64,000 nt of DNA from positions 39,048 through 103,047 of the forward strand of contig JANXVY010000034.1 in NCBI GenBank assembly GCA_025351425.1, given 5' to 3'. Positions within the stretch are counted from its first letter, which is position 1. Every line of letters starts with the position of its first letter. Origin of the DNA: Hyphomicrobium sp. GTDB lineage: Bacteria > Pseudomonadota > Alphaproteobacteria > Rhizobiales > Hyphomicrobiaceae. Made by a program: the position numbers and the translations under genes. The notes under the pieces are model-generated. The model did not search any database and was not told where the DNA came from. It saw only the letters and a program-made list of their open reading frames with translations. This document shows, one piece after another, positions 43,901 through 52,601 of this stretch.

Positions 43901-44412
43901 ATGCCGCCCCGCACCGCGAATTCGCCGGGCTCGATGACCTGGCCGACGCGCACGAATCCAGACAGCGTGAGGCGCTTGGCGAGCCGGTTGAGGTCCATCC
44001 GCTGGCCGGGGGCAATCGGCTTCAGTGCGTCGCGCACGAAGTTTCGCGGCGCGATGCGCTGGAGCACCGCGTTGACGGTGGTGAGGACAATGGTCGGCTC
44101 CTTACGCGACGACAGCGTGAGCCGTGCGAGCGCCGTGATGCGCTTGGCGACGATCTCGGTATTGGGGCCGACGCGGTCGTAGGGGACCGTATCCCAGGCG
44201 GGAAACGAAACAACTTTGGTTTTGGGCGCGAAGAACTGCAGCGCGGTTTCCAGTGCATCTACGCGCCGGTCGTCGCGCGCGATATGAACGACGAGCCCGG
44301 CTTTTGCGCCGTCCGCCGATTCCTCGACGAGCCGCGCGAGGACGAGCGCATCGAGCCCTTCGGGCGCGCCTGAAAGGATAATGTCGGAACGGGTCTGCGT
44401 GGTCGTGGTCAT
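40915..44412 (-). CDS. mfd: Transcription-repair coupling factor
   Basis: An 1165-residue DNA translocase that removes stalled RNA polymerase and recruits UvrA. The UvrB-homology region is N-terminal (VVSFPAWDTVPYDRVGPN). The CarD-like RNA-polymerase-interaction domain is in the middle (GDLVVHADHGIGRFQGLKTI). The RecG-like motor has Walker A VCGDVGFGKTEVAMRAAF, a DEEQHFGVGHKE box and the motif TATPIPRTLQLAL. The TRCF C-terminal domain closes the protein. Length is normal for the family. The gene is flanked by a repeat element on the 5' side. Confidence 0.97.
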   Translation of the reverse strand: MTTTTQTRSDIILSGAPEGLDALVLARLVEESADGAKAGLVVHIARDDRRVDALETALQFFAPKTKVVSFPAWDTVPYDRVGPNTEIVAKRITALARLTLSSRKEPTIVLTTVNAVLQRIAPRNFVRDALKPIAPGQRMDLNRLAKRLTLSGFVRVGQVIEPGEFAVRGGIVDLYPPGRTSPIRLDFFGDTLESIKSFDAETQRTTKPLQKFVLMPISELAFGEAATALFRSRYIALFGGAATSEDPLYESVSAGGRYPGMEHWLPLFHDKLETLFDYLPNVPVSFDHLSDQAIAERFVQIREHYEARVEAREAATFGAPPYKPIPPEQMFLDGAAWAGALENHAVLRLSPFEQEAGPNVRSWRGKHGRTFALERQNPDLNVFDAVNTHIRQLHSGHRRVIVAAWTAGARERLASLLADHGLKKIHKVESYTEALALPADATALAVLGLEQGFETPEIVVIGEQDILGDRMVRPRRKQRKATDILTQATNLTIGDLVVHADHGIGRFQGLKTITALGAAHDCLELHYAGGDKLFLPVENIELLSRYGQDGGDNQLDRLGGAAWQSRKARLKQRLQEMAAELIKVAALRQLKEAPVIIPPAGAYEEFVARFPYEETEDQLASIEAVLEDLASGKPMDRLVCGDVGFGKTEVAMRAAFAGALNGFQVAVVVPTTLLARQHYRSFANRFAGLPLKVAQASRLVPAKELAEVKAGMADGTTDIVIGTHALLSKSVDFKRLGLLIIDEEQHFGVGHKERLKRLREDVHVLTLTATPIPRTLQLALTGVRELSLITTPPVDRLAVRTFISPFDPVILKEALRRERYRGGQTYYVCPRLADLDDVAEFLAEAAPELRIARAHGQLPPTELEDIMTGFYEGRYDVLLSTAIVESGLDVPNANTLIVHRADMFGLAQLYQLRGRVGRSKIRAYAYFTTPAGKALSEGAEKRLKVLHSLDQLGAGFSLASHDLDIRGGGNLLGEEQSGHIREVGFELYQAMLEEAVSKLKGGDFSDSGDQWSPQISIGTSVLIPETYVQDLPLRLTLYRRLSNLETRAEIDDFSVELVDRFGPLPEEVTHLMDVMEIKGLCRAASISQLDAGTKGAVVGFHKKSFPNPQGLVELVAKARGQIKIQPDQKLVFRGEWDLPAARLKGVRALAAQLAALAMLGAKKAA

Positions 44413-44444
44413 CGGTGAGTGGATCTCTGTCAGTCCTTTGCCCG

Positions 44445-44600
44445 TCGTTACGGGGAGAGGGTTAGGTTGAAGGGCGGAAACGAGGGTGAGGGGAAACAGG
44501 AATGACGGAACCTGTCGCCGCCCCTCACCCTCTTTGGTTGCCCAGCTCCGCCGGGACCCCTCTCCCCATTAAGTGCAGGATGGGGCGAGGGGGAAGTTTT
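44445..44600. repeat. GC-rich palindromic intergenic repeat between mfd and sdhE
   Basis: Perfect 12-base arms GAGGGTGAGGGG (44482-44493) and CCCCTCACCCTC (44521-44532) are flanked by GGGGAGAGGG and CCCCTCTCCCC tracts. The composition and layout match a dispersed element class seen again at 60205-60360. It lies in the short gap between two minus-strand genes. Confidence 0.65.
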
Positions 44601-44859
44601 AGAGCCCATGGAACTTGCGGACGCCGGCGACGAGGCCCGCAAAGGCCGCATCGGCGGGGGCATCCGAACTCAACAACCACCCTTGTAGTTGCGGATCTTG
44701 CAGCGCCAGGAACTGTTCGAGGTGGATTAAGGCTGGATCGGTGAGCTGAGGCAGCACGGATTGCGCGTAGCCGCCCAGCATGATGTCCATTTCCTTGGTG
44801 CCGCGATGCGCCGCGCGGTAGGCCGCACGCCGCCGCCGGAGTTCGATGTCGTCTGTCAT
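44599..44859 (-). CDS. sdhE: FAD assembly factor SdhE (succinate dehydrogenase flavinylation)
   Basis: An 86-residue protein of the SdhE/CptB family, which promotes covalent FAD attachment to succinate dehydrogenase. The diagnostic segment is HRGTKEMDIMLGGYAQ, corresponding to the RGxxExD motif, followed by an acidic helical region (LIHLEQFLALQDPQLQGWLL). The ATG at 44859 follows AAGGGATGG. It is divergent from recG, an arrangement common in alphaproteobacteria. Confidence 0.93.
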   Translation of the reverse strand: MTDDIELRRRRAAYRAAHRGTKEMDIMLGGYAQSVLPQLTDPALIHLEQFLALQDPQLQGWLLSSDAPADAAFAGLVAGVRKFHGL

Positions 44860-45077
44860 TACCATCCCTTTGACGATCCTTTTGACGAGCCCTTTAACGA
44901 TCCAACGCAGAGCGCGGGACGGCATCGCTGCCGCCCCGTCTTGGATGCCGAGTATAAGTTGTCCAAAGCCCGCAGGCCAGTACAACAACTGCTTGCTCTC
45001 CGGGCGCAATGCCGCAAGGGTTGGCTGAGTTTAAACAAGGGCCGCGTGCGTGCTTCAAGCTCAAGCGCGCGGAATGG

Positions 45078-47195
45078 ATGATGCGGCCGAACGAATTCAC
45101 CGCCCTGTTTGCGTCCGTCGAAAGCCTGACCGGCATCGGTCCGCGCATGGTGGTGCTGTTGAAGAAGGCGCTGGCCCTTCTCCCCGGCGTCGCCGAGCCG
45201 CGCGTGCTCGATCTGCTGTGGCATCTGCCGACAGGGGTGATCGACCGGCGCGCCGAGCCAACAGTTGCGGATGCCCAGCCGGGCACGATCGCGACGCTCC
45301 AGGTTCGCGTGCTGAAGCACCGGCCGAGCCCTCGCGGCAATACGAAAGCCCCCTACAAGGTGCAGTGCGAGGATGACACCGGGCGCCTCGACCTTATTTT
45401 CTTTCACATGGAGCGCAGCTTCATCGAACGCAGCTTGCCCGAAGGCGAGACGCGGTTCGTTTCGGGCCGGGTCGAACGCTTCGGCGACACCCTGCAGATG
45501 GTGCACCCCGACTATATCGTGCCCCCGGAGCGCCGGTCCGACCTGCCGCTGCTGGAGCCCGTATATCCGCTGACGGCCGGCCTGTCGGGCAAGATCCTGA
45601 CCAAGGCGGCGCGCCAGGCCGTCGACCTCGTACCGCGGATGCCGGAATGGCTCGATCCCGCGTTTCTGGCGAGCAAGGACTGGCCCGATTTTGCAACTGC
45701 GCTGCTGCGGCTCCACCGCGTGGTCGACGCCGCCGATATTTCGCCGGGCGCTGCCCCTTGGCAACGCTTGGCGTACGACGAATTGCTCGCGGGACAGTTG
45801 GCGCTGGGGCTGGTTCGGGCCAACGTGCGCGCCCAACGGGGACGCCAGATATCGGGCGACGGCCGGCTCCGGGCACGGCTGACGGCGACGCTGCCGTTTC
45901 AATTGACCGGCTCGCAGGGTACATCACTTGAAGAGATCTATGCCGACATGGCCGCACCGCATCGCATGATGCGCCTGCTGCAGGGAGATGTGGGATCGGG
46001 CAAGACCGTGGTTGCACTGATGGCGATGGCCAACGCAGTCGAGACTGGCGCTCAGGCAGCCCTGATGGCCCCGACCGAGGTTTTGGCCCGCCAGCATGCC
46101 GAAAGCATGTTCCCGCTGGCCGAGGCGGCGGGGCTGCGGCTTGGCCTGTTGACGGGGCGCGAGAAGGGCCGCATCCGCCGCGACTTGCTGGCGCGGCTCG
46201 CCGCCGGCGACATCGACATCCTGATCGGCACCCACGCCCTGTTCTCGCCCGACGTCGTGTTCCACGATCTGGCGCTGGCCGTCATCGACGAGCAGCACCG
46301 CTTTGGCGTCCACCAGCGGATGGCGCTGCAAGCCAAGGGCAAGGGGGCGACGGACGTGCTGGTCATGACCGCCACGCCGATCCCGCGCACGCTGCTGATG
46401 ACCCACTACGGCGATCTCGACGTGTCAAAGCTGACGGAGAAGCCCGCCGGCCGCAAGCCGATCAAGACCACCATGCCCGCAATCGGGCGGATGGAGGATG
46501 TGATCGACGGCCTGCGTCGGGCGGTGGCTACGGGCGCCCAAATCTATTGGGTTTGCCCGCTGATCGAAACCTCGGATGTCTCCGATCTCGCCGCAGCCGA
46601 AGCCCGCCATGCGCACCTGGTCCAGGTGTTTGGCCCCGAAGCAGTCGGATTGCTGCATGGTGGCATGAAGGGGGCCGACAAGGACGCGGTGATGGCGGCC
46701 TTTTCAACCCAGAAGCTGCAGATTTTGGTGGCGACGACCGTGATCGAAGTCGGCGTCAACGTGCCTAATGCGACCATCATGGTGATCGAACACGCAGAGC
46801 GCTTTGGTCTTGCCCAGTTGCACCAGTTGCGCGGCCGGGTCGGGCGTGGCGACCGGCAGAGCTATTGCCTGCTGCTGCACGACGAGCCGCTTGGGCGCAC
46901 CGCCGAAGCCCGCCTGAAGATGATGACGGACACCGAGGATGGGTTTCTCATCGCCGAGAAAGACCTCGAGTTGCGCGGCGGCGGCGAAGTCATGGGCTCG
47001 CGCCAGTCAGGCGCGCCGGGCTTCCGCGTCGCCGAAGTGCCGGGGTTCCCCGATCTGATCGAGGCTGCGCGCGACGACGCCAAGTTGATCCTGGCGAAAG
47101 ACCCGGACCTCGCGAGCCCGCGCGGCCAAGCTTTGCGCTGGCTGCTGTACCTGTTTGAATGCGACGAAGCCGTCAGGCTGTTCAGGGCGGCGTGA
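45078..47195 (+). CDS. recG: ATP-dependent DNA helicase RecG
   Basis: A helicase of about 705 residues that remodels stalled forks and Holliday junctions. The N-terminus has the wedge/OB region (LTGIGPRMVVLLKKAL, then ATLQVRVLKHRPSPRG). The motor has Walker A LLQGDVGSGKTVVALMAM, a DEQHRFGV box and TATPIPRTLLMTHYGDLDVS, with the RecG C-terminal motif RGRVGRGDRQSYCLLL. The ATG at 45078 (or 45081) matches the usual family start MRPxxxNxLFASV. It is divergent from sdhE. Confidence 0.95.
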   Translation: MMRPNEFTALFASVESLTGIGPRMVVLLKKALALLPGVAEPRVLDLLWHLPTGVIDRRAEPTVADAQPGTIATLQVRVLKHRPSPRGNTKAPYKVQCEDDTGRLDLIFFHMERSFIERSLPEGETRFVSGRVERFGDTLQMVHPDYIVPPERRSDLPLLEPVYPLTAGLSGKILTKAARQAVDLVPRMPEWLDPAFLASKDWPDFATALLRLHRVVDAADISPGAAPWQRLAYDELLAGQLALGLVRANVRAQRGRQISGDGRLRARLTATLPFQLTGSQGTSLEEIYADMAAPHRMMRLLQGDVGSGKTVVALMAMANAVETGAQAALMAPTEVLARQHAESMFPLAEAAGLRLGLLTGREKGRIRRDLLARLAAGDIDILIGTHALFSPDVVFHDLALAVIDEQHRFGVHQRMALQAKGKGATDVLVMTATPIPRTLLMTHYGDLDVSKLTEKPAGRKPIKTTMPAIGRMEDVIDGLRRAVATGAQIYWVCPLIETSDVSDLAAAEARHAHLVQVFGPEAVGLLHGGMKGADKDAVMAAFSTQKLQILVATTVIEVGVNVPNATIMVIEHAERFGLAQLHQLRGRVGRGDRQSYCLLLHDEPLGRTAEARLKMMTDTEDGFLIAEKDLELRGGGEVMGSRQSGAPGFRVAEVPGFPDLIEAARDDAKLILAKDPDLASPRGQALRWLLYLFECDEAVRLFRAA

Positions 47196-47310
47196 GTGCC
47201 TGGCGATCAGGGGTGCCAACGGGTCACTTCGGCGACGGCCATTTTTGACCGCCTTCTCAGGAGTTGGAGCCTCCGGCAAACCCGGAGCGGTTCAGTCTTT
47301 CGTTCCAGGG

Positions 47311-48663
47311 CTACTTCGCCTCGGCGGTTTGTGCGGACCCGAGGGTGGCGAGCGCCGTGGTGAGGGCGGCCGCACCGGCTGTCGCGGCGGTTGCCTCGGG
47401 GACGATCAAGGCGCGGTACGTTTTGGCGATCACCGGCATGCCGCAAGTGAGGCGGCCGTTTGCGGGCGCGCAGCTGCGGTCGGCCTCGACGGGGGTCACT
47501 TCCCGGCGGTCATGGCGCAGCACGTGGAGATCGACCGGCATGATCTGCGCCTTGCCGGTGGGGCCGAGATCGACGTCGCGGAACACGCAACTGAGCTGGA
47601 GCTTGCAAGCGCCCGCGCGGCCGCCAAGCGTATTGCCAGCGCCAAGCGCCTGGAAACGCGACATGGCCCGCGCGGGGGTATCGGGTCCTTGGCTGATGTA
47701 GCAGGTCTCGGAGAGGCAGAGGACCGGATCGGCCTGAAGGCGATTGAAGCGGCGGATGCCGTAGTCGCCCGGCTCAAGCACCAGCAGGACGGTGGCGCGG
47801 GTGGTGCTCGCATCCGGTGGGTTGGTGACGGGCGTGGCAGGCGGCTGCGGTGGGGTGGTGGAGGCTGCGGAGGCTGCGCGCGCCGCCTCGGCAGCAGCCT
47901 GTTGCTGAAGCGCCATGGCAGCCTGACGCCGCTGCTCCTCGGCCTCGCGCGCCCGCAATTCGGCGACCGCGGCCTCCTTGTTGGGCTGGTCCGAAGCGTC
48001 CTTCTCCTGCTGGAGGGCAGCTTCCCGCTCATGCTGGTCGAGTTCGGCCGCCTTGGCGCGGCGCGCCTCGCGCAGGCGTTCCGCGAGCTTGAGCGTCTCG
48101 GCCTCGCGCTGGGCTTCGAGCGTTGCACGCCGGTCGTTTTCTGTCTTATCCGCGGCGTCCTTGGCGGCGGCTTCCGCGGTTCTGGCCGCTGCCTCGCGCT
48201 GGTGATTTTGAGCAACCCGGCGCTGGGCCTCGGCCTCCAGCCTCCGCTCGGTTTCGGCTTTTCGTGCAGCGTCTGCAACCTGAGCATCGGCGGCGGTTTG
48301 ACGGGCCTCGGCCTCGGCACGCGCCGCTTCCGCTTCGGCTTCGGCACTTTGCTGTTCTGCCTCGTGGGCCGCTGCCTCCGCCTTGGCGCGCGCCAGCATG
48401 TCCGCCTCGTCCTGCGTGCGCAGGCGTTTGACGTCCAGTTCGCGGCGCTGGGCGGCGGCCCGTGCGATTTGCGCGCGCTGCTTGGCTGATTGCGCCTTGC
48501 GGCGGGCTGCAGCCGCCTTGTCGTCGGGCGCGTTGGACGAGCGCGCCTCGCTGGCGGCCGCGAATTTTTCGGCAATTGTATCGGCCGCACTGGGCTCTAC
48601 GGCCCTTGCGGGCGCTGCGATGAAAACCAATGCAATCAGAAGCAAGGCTGGAACCGGACGCAT
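47311..48663 (-). CDS. Secreted long coiled-coil protein with a Cys-paired C-terminal domain
   Basis: A 450-residue protein with a Sec signal peptide (ALLLIALVFIAAPARA). A very Ala/Glu/Arg-rich coiled coil spans about residues 30-270 (RRKAQSAKQRAQIARAAAQ and EAEAEAARAEAEARQTAADA). A Pro/Thr linker and a C-terminal domain of about 150 residues follow. That domain has three cysteine pairs (LCLSETC, ACKLQLSC, SCAPANGRLTC), which suggests periplasmic disulphides. I recognise no named family for the C-terminal domain. The coiled coil is low-complexity and could span the periplasm or mediate oligomerisation. Confidence 0.8.
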   Translation of the reverse strand: MRPVPALLLIALVFIAAPARAVEPSAADTIAEKFAAASEARSSNAPDDKAAAARRKAQSAKQRAQIARAAAQRRELDVKRLRTQDEADMLARAKAEAAAHEAEQQSAEAEAEAARAEAEARQTAADAQVADAARKAETERRLEAEAQRRVAQNHQREAAARTAEAAAKDAADKTENDRRATLEAQREAETLKLAERLREARRAKAAELDQHEREAALQQEKDASDQPNKEAAVAELRAREAEEQRRQAAMALQQQAAAEAARAASAASTTPPQPPATPVTNPPDASTTRATVLLVLEPGDYGIRRFNRLQADPVLCLSETCYISQGPDTPARAMSRFQALGAGNTLGGRAGACKLQLSCVFRDVDLGPTGKAQIMPVDLHVLRHDRREVTPVEADRSCAPANGRLTCGMPVIAKTYRALIVPEATAATAGAAALTTALATLGSAQTAEAK

Positions 48664-48765
48664 TTGGGGGCTCGAAATGACTTGGGTTCAAAGAGGGCAC
48701 GAAGCCGATTTGTGTGCGTCAATTGGGGCAACAAGCAGGTTGGCAGTTGAACACAGGCTGAACAA

Positions 48766-49647
48766 TCAACTGGTTTTGGTGAGGCGTTGGGCAGCGATCG
48801 CGGCCAGACCTTCCCTGTACGTCGGGAATGCGAGCCGCCAGCCCAGATCGCCTTTAGCGCGTGCATTGCTGGCACGCTTGTTTTCGGCATAGAAGCTTGC
48901 CCCCATGGGCGATAGCTGCGCATCCCCAAACGGAATATCCGGCGGGATCGGCAGTCCGAGCAGTTCGGCTGCACAGGCCACTACATCCTGCGGCGGCGCG
49001 GGCTCGTCGTCGGTCACGTTATAGATTGCATGCCGTGGTGCACCCTGGATGGCGGCTTCGAGAACGCCCGCGATATCGTCGCGATGGATGCGGTTGAAAA
49101 CCTGCCCCGGCTTGACGATCCGCCGCGCCGATCCGTCCAGGAGGTTGTCGACGGCGCTGCGGCCTGGCCCATAAATTCCCGCAAGCCGGAACACGAGCAC
49201 CGACTTGCTTGAGGATTGCCCCAGCTTCAGCCAAGCGGATTCGGCGTCTGCGCGGCGCTGGCTGCGCTGCGATTGCGGCCGGAGCTCGCACGCCTCGTCA
49301 ACCCACGCGCCCTGCCAGTCGCCGTACACGCCAATCGTCGAGAGATATCCGATCCAGCGGATATTCGAGCTGTCGCACAGATCGCGCGCATGATGGGCGA
49401 GGACTGGATCGCCCGCAGGCCCGGGCGGGGCCGACACCAATACGTGGCTAGAGGCGGCGAGCGCGACGGCAAGGCCGGGCGAGCCTGCCGTGCCGTCGAA
49501 CACGAAGGGCTCGAAGCCGAGCGCTGCAATGCGGGCGGCTCCCGCTGGCGTGGTGGACGTCGCGCGCACGGTCCAACGCCAGCGGGCTGCCCGCTGTGCG
49601 AATGCGGCGGCGCTGTAGCCAAGGCCGAAGCAGAACAGCGAACTCAT
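48766..49647 (-). CDS. NAD-dependent epimerase/dehydratase-like (SDR) protein
   Basis: A 293-residue extended-SDR protein of the YeeZ type. The Rossmann motif is degenerate: MSSLFCFGLGYSAAAFAQR in place of GxxGxxG. Further motifs are IGYLSTIGVYGDWQGAWVDE (serine of the catalytic triad and the YG region) and VFRLAGIYGPGRSAVDNL. The ATG overlaps the queG stop (ATGA), so it is coupled to queG. Substrate unknown. Confidence 0.85.
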   Translation of the reverse strand: MSSLFCFGLGYSAAAFAQRAARWRWTVRATSTTPAGAARIAALGFEPFVFDGTAGSPGLAVALAASSHVLVSAPPGPAGDPVLAHHARDLCDSSNIRWIGYLSTIGVYGDWQGAWVDEACELRPQSQRSQRRADAESAWLKLGQSSSKSVLVFRLAGIYGPGRSAVDNLLDGSARRIVKPGQVFNRIHRDDIAGVLEAAIQGAPRHAIYNVTDDEPAPPQDVVACAAELLGLPIPPDIPFGDAQLSPMGASFYAENKRASNARAKGDLGWRLAFPTYREGLAAIAAQRLTKTS

Positions 49648-50798
49648 GATGGTGTCCTTCGCGTGTTGGCCGTCCATTCGGCGCGCACGGCCGCGTCCGG
49701 TTCGGCGCTGAGAAAACGCGGTCTCAGCGCCGCGATGTCATCGGCATCGCCCAATTGCAGGAGGGCCCACACCGCCATCGCCCGTACCAGCGGTGAGGGG
49801 TCCGGCAGCAGCCGTTCGATGGCAGGCAGAAACGTCCTGTCGCCGCTGTTGCCGGCTGCGATCAGCACATTGCGGATGAACCGGTCGCGCCCGGTCCGCT
49901 TGATGGGGGTGCCTGCAAACCGCAAGCGGAACGCGGCATCGTCGAGCGCCAGAAGGTCGGTCAGGGGCGGATCGACCGCATCAGTGCGCGGCGCGAGCTG
50001 GGCTGCCCGGGAGGCTTCCGCAAACTTGTTCCACGGACAGACGGCCAGACAATCGTCGCAGCCGAAGATGCGGTTGCCAATGGGTTTTCGGAATTCCGTC
50101 GCAATGTGGCCGCGATATTCGATGGTGAGATAGGCGATGCAGCGGCGCGCATCGAGTTGATAGGGGGCGGGAAACGCGGCCGTCGGGCAGATATCGAGGC
50201 AGCGCCGGCACGAGCCGCAATGATCGATTTCAGGGGTATCCGGCGGCAAGACGGCGGTGGTCAGGATCGCGCCGAGAAACAGCCAGGAACCGTTGCTGCG
50301 CGATACGAGATTGGTGTGCTTGCCCTGCCAGCCGAGGCCAGCGGCTGCCGCCAGCGGCTTTTCCATCAGCGGCGCGGTATCGACGAAGACCTTGACCTCG
50401 CAACCGGCTGTTTGCGCGAACCGGCTGGCGATGGCCTTGAGCTTGGCTTTGAGCACGTCGTGATAGTCGCGGGAGCGGGCGTAGACCGACACTGCGCCGC
50501 GGCCGGCGTATTGAAGGCTTTCCATCGGATCGCGTTCGGGCGCGTAACTGAGGCCCAGCATGATGATCGAGCGCACGTCAGGCCAGAGCTTGGACGGGGA
50601 GGCGCGCCGCTCGGAGTGGGTCTCCATCCAACCCATGTCGCCGTGGCGCCCGGCGTCGAGGAAAGCGCGGAGCCGTTCCCCAGCCTCAGGCGCAGCGCCG
50701 GGCCTGGTGACGCCGAACGCGTCGAAGCCTGCATCGCGGGCCCAGGCGGATAGGTCTGACTTGAGGCTGGAAGGCGTGGTGGACATCGCGGCAGCCAT
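49644..50798 (-). CDS. queG: Epoxyqueuosine reductase
   Basis: A 384-residue cobalamin- and FeS-dependent enzyme for the last step of queuosine synthesis in tRNA. The N-terminal cobalamin domain includes the DTAPLMEKPLAAAAGLGWQGKHTN motif. Two 4Fe-4S sites are formed by CGSCRRCLDICPT and CDDCLAVCPW. A HEAT-like C-terminal region (IRNVLIAAGNSGDRTFLPAIERLL) follows. Length fits the family. It is followed by a coupled SDR gene. Confidence 0.95.
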   Translation of the reverse strand: MAAAMSTTPSSLKSDLSAWARDAGFDAFGVTRPGAAPEAGERLRAFLDAGRHGDMGWMETHSERRASPSKLWPDVRSIIMLGLSYAPERDPMESLQYAGRGAVSVYARSRDYHDVLKAKLKAIASRFAQTAGCEVKVFVDTAPLMEKPLAAAAGLGWQGKHTNLVSRSNGSWLFLGAILTTAVLPPDTPEIDHCGSCRRCLDICPTAAFPAPYQLDARRCIAYLTIEYRGHIATEFRKPIGNRIFGCDDCLAVCPWNKFAEASRAAQLAPRTDAVDPPLTDLLALDDAAFRLRFAGTPIKRTGRDRFIRNVLIAAGNSGDRTFLPAIERLLPDPSPLVRAMAVWALLQLGDADDIAALRPRFLSAEPDAAVRAEWTANTRRTPS

Positions 50799-50882
50799 AG
50801 CAGAAGCGCCAAAGTTTGGGCGGCAAAAGGCGAACGCCCGCGAAGCGGTGCAACAGACGGACGGACTCGCCTCGCCTCGCCT

Positions 50883-51587
50883 TCAAAAATCCAAATCGGC
50901 GTAATGCGGCGGCGGGGGCTGGCCGGGGAGACGGTCGGCGAGGATCGAGCGCATGGCGCGCCGCGACTTGAGCCTCATGTACCACGACTTCGCCGCCGGC
51001 ACGTCGTTCCAGCGGATTTCATCGAGATAGTCGATCGAGGACAGGTGCGCTGCCGCGGCAAGATCTGCGAAGCTCAACTGGTCGCCCGCCAGCCACGGGC
51101 GTTGGTGGCTGAGGAAATCGAGGTACTTCAGATGATAGCGCAGGTTGGCGCGCACCGCACGCATCACCTCGGCATCCGGCGTATGGGTGTCGCCGCCTGT
51201 CCGCAGACGCCCGTAGACCTTTTCGTGCAGGATCTCGCGCGTTACCTCGCGATCGAACTTGCGATGGAACCAGTCGACCAGCCGGCGAACCTCGGCCTTG
51301 TCGTCCAGCGTGCCGGGGAACAGCATCACAAGCGGCACGTGATCTTGGGTGTCGTGGGGCAGCGCGGCCAGGTACTCGCTGATCGCATAGGCACCGCACA
51401 GCATGGGGCCATCGGCGAGTTGCAGAATGGGGAGTTCTCCAGCAGGGTTGAGGGCCAGGAACTGCGGCCGGCCTTCCCACGGGCGCTCTTCTTCAAGCGC
51501 GACCTCAAAGCCGAGTTCGTTCAGCGCGATACGGATCGAACGCGAGAAGGGACAGAGCCGGAAATGGGTCAGTGTATGCATGATCAT
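50883..51587 (-). CDS. Glutathione S-transferase family protein
   Basis: A protein of about 234 residues with the GST N-terminal thioredoxin fold (LTHFRLCPFSRSIRIALNEL, a CPFS motif suggesting a Cys- or Ser-type GST, then NPAGELPILQLADG and the glutathione-binding Ser region AYAISEYL). The C-terminal helical domain contains HQRPWLAGDQLSFADLAAAAHL. Length is normal. ATG choices at 51587 and 51581 are close together. It is divergent from uppP. The physiological substrate cannot be told. Confidence 0.9.
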   Translation of the reverse strand: MIMHTLTHFRLCPFSRSIRIALNELGFEVALEEERPWEGRPQFLALNPAGELPILQLADGPMLCGAYAISEYLAALPHDTQDHVPLVMLFPGTLDDKAEVRRLVDWFHRKFDREVTREILHEKVYGRLRTGGDTHTPDAEVMRAVRANLRYHLKYLDFLSHQRPWLAGDQLSFADLAAAAHLSSIDYLDEIRWNDVPAAKSWYMRLKSRRAMRSILADRLPGQPPPPHYADLDF

Positions 51588-51711
51588 CAAGTTTAGGGCG
51601 ATTCTGCAGGGTTCTGCATGATGAAGACCCTCACCATGTGGCGAAGAGGCGGCATGACAGGGAACCGTTTCCTGCTAAAGACCGGGCGAAGAGCTTTTTG
51701 GGGAGAGCACG

Positions 51712-52587
51712 ATGGCTGCGCAGGCTTGTACGCAAGGGGTCGATACCGGGTTCGTTGCGCTTGGATACGCCAAAGTTGCAGTGCTCGGAGTGGTTCAGGG
51801 GGTGACGGAACTGCTGCCGATCTCGTCGACGGCCCATATGCGCGTCGTGCCGGCTTTGCTGGGCTGGCCCGATCCGGGCTCGGCGTTTTCGGCGGCGATG
51901 CAACTTGCGGCACTCGGCGCGGTGCTCGCCTATTTCTGGCCGGACGTGCGCAACCTCGTGTTTGGCGCAACCAGCGCCCTGGTGCGGCGCGACTTTGCCG
52001 ACCACGACTTCAAGATGGCGCTCTATATCGTGCTGGCGACGGTCCCGATCGTGATCGGCGGTGTGTTCCTCAAGGATACGCTCAACGCTTGCGGCTCGCC
52101 GCTGCGTGGACTGGACGTCATCGGCATCGCCTGCATCGTGATGGCGGTGCTGCTCGCGGTTGCGGAACTCGCGGCCCGGCATACCCGCACCTATGAGCAG
52201 GTGACGCTGAGAGACGCCATGATCGTCGGTCTCGCCCAGGTGGGTGCGCTGATTCCGGGGGTTTCGCGCTCGGGTTCGACGTTGACGGCGGCGCTTTTCT
52301 TGGGTTTCAAGCGCGAAGAGGCGGCCCGCTTTTCGTTCCTGCTCGGGTTGCCGGCGATCGCGGCGGCAGGGTTCAAGGAACTGTGGGAATTGAAGAAAAT
52401 CGGTCTCTCGGCGGAAGGCTGGAGCGTACTGGGCGTCGGCCTCGCCGTCGCCGCGGTCTCGGCGTTCATCGCGATTTACGGCCTGATGCGGGTGATGGAG
52501 CGCTTTTCGTCGTGGCCGTTCGTGTTCTATCGCGCGGCCATGGGCGGCCTGCTGTTGATGCTCGTCTATCAGGGCGTGATGCGATAA
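51712..52587 (+). CDS. uppP: Undecaprenyl-diphosphatase
   Basis: A 291-residue polytopic membrane enzyme that recycles undecaprenyl pyrophosphate for peptidoglycan and lipopolysaccharide synthesis. Signature regions are VVQGVTELLPISSTAHMRVV, with the catalytic Glu and the Ser cluster, and ALIPGVSRSGSTLTAALFLGFKREEAARFSFLL, the PGxSRSG motif. Eight or so helices are predicted by eye. GGGGAGAG precedes the ATG. Overexpression of this family gives bacitracin tolerance, hence the older name BacA. Confidence 0.96.
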   Translation: MAAQACTQGVDTGFVALGYAKVAVLGVVQGVTELLPISSTAHMRVVPALLGWPDPGSAFSAAMQLAALGAVLAYFWPDVRNLVFGATSALVRRDFADHDFKMALYIVLATVPIVIGGVFLKDTLNACGSPLRGLDVIGIACIVMAVLLAVAELAARHTRTYEQVTLRDAMIVGLAQVGALIPGVSRSGSTLTAALFLGFKREEAARFSFLLGLPAIAAAGFKELWELKKIGLSAEGWSVLGVGLAVAAVSAFIAIYGLMRVMERFSSWPFVFYRAAMGGLLLMLVYQGVMR

Positions 52588-52601
52588 CTGGACAACTGAG
52601 G

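Noticed and set aside
47155..48489. Plus-strand frame of 444 codons with leucine/glycine-rich, membrane-like sequence
   Set aside because: It is the complement of the Ala/Glu-rich coiled-coil gene, whose repetitive codons generate the hydrophobic pattern.
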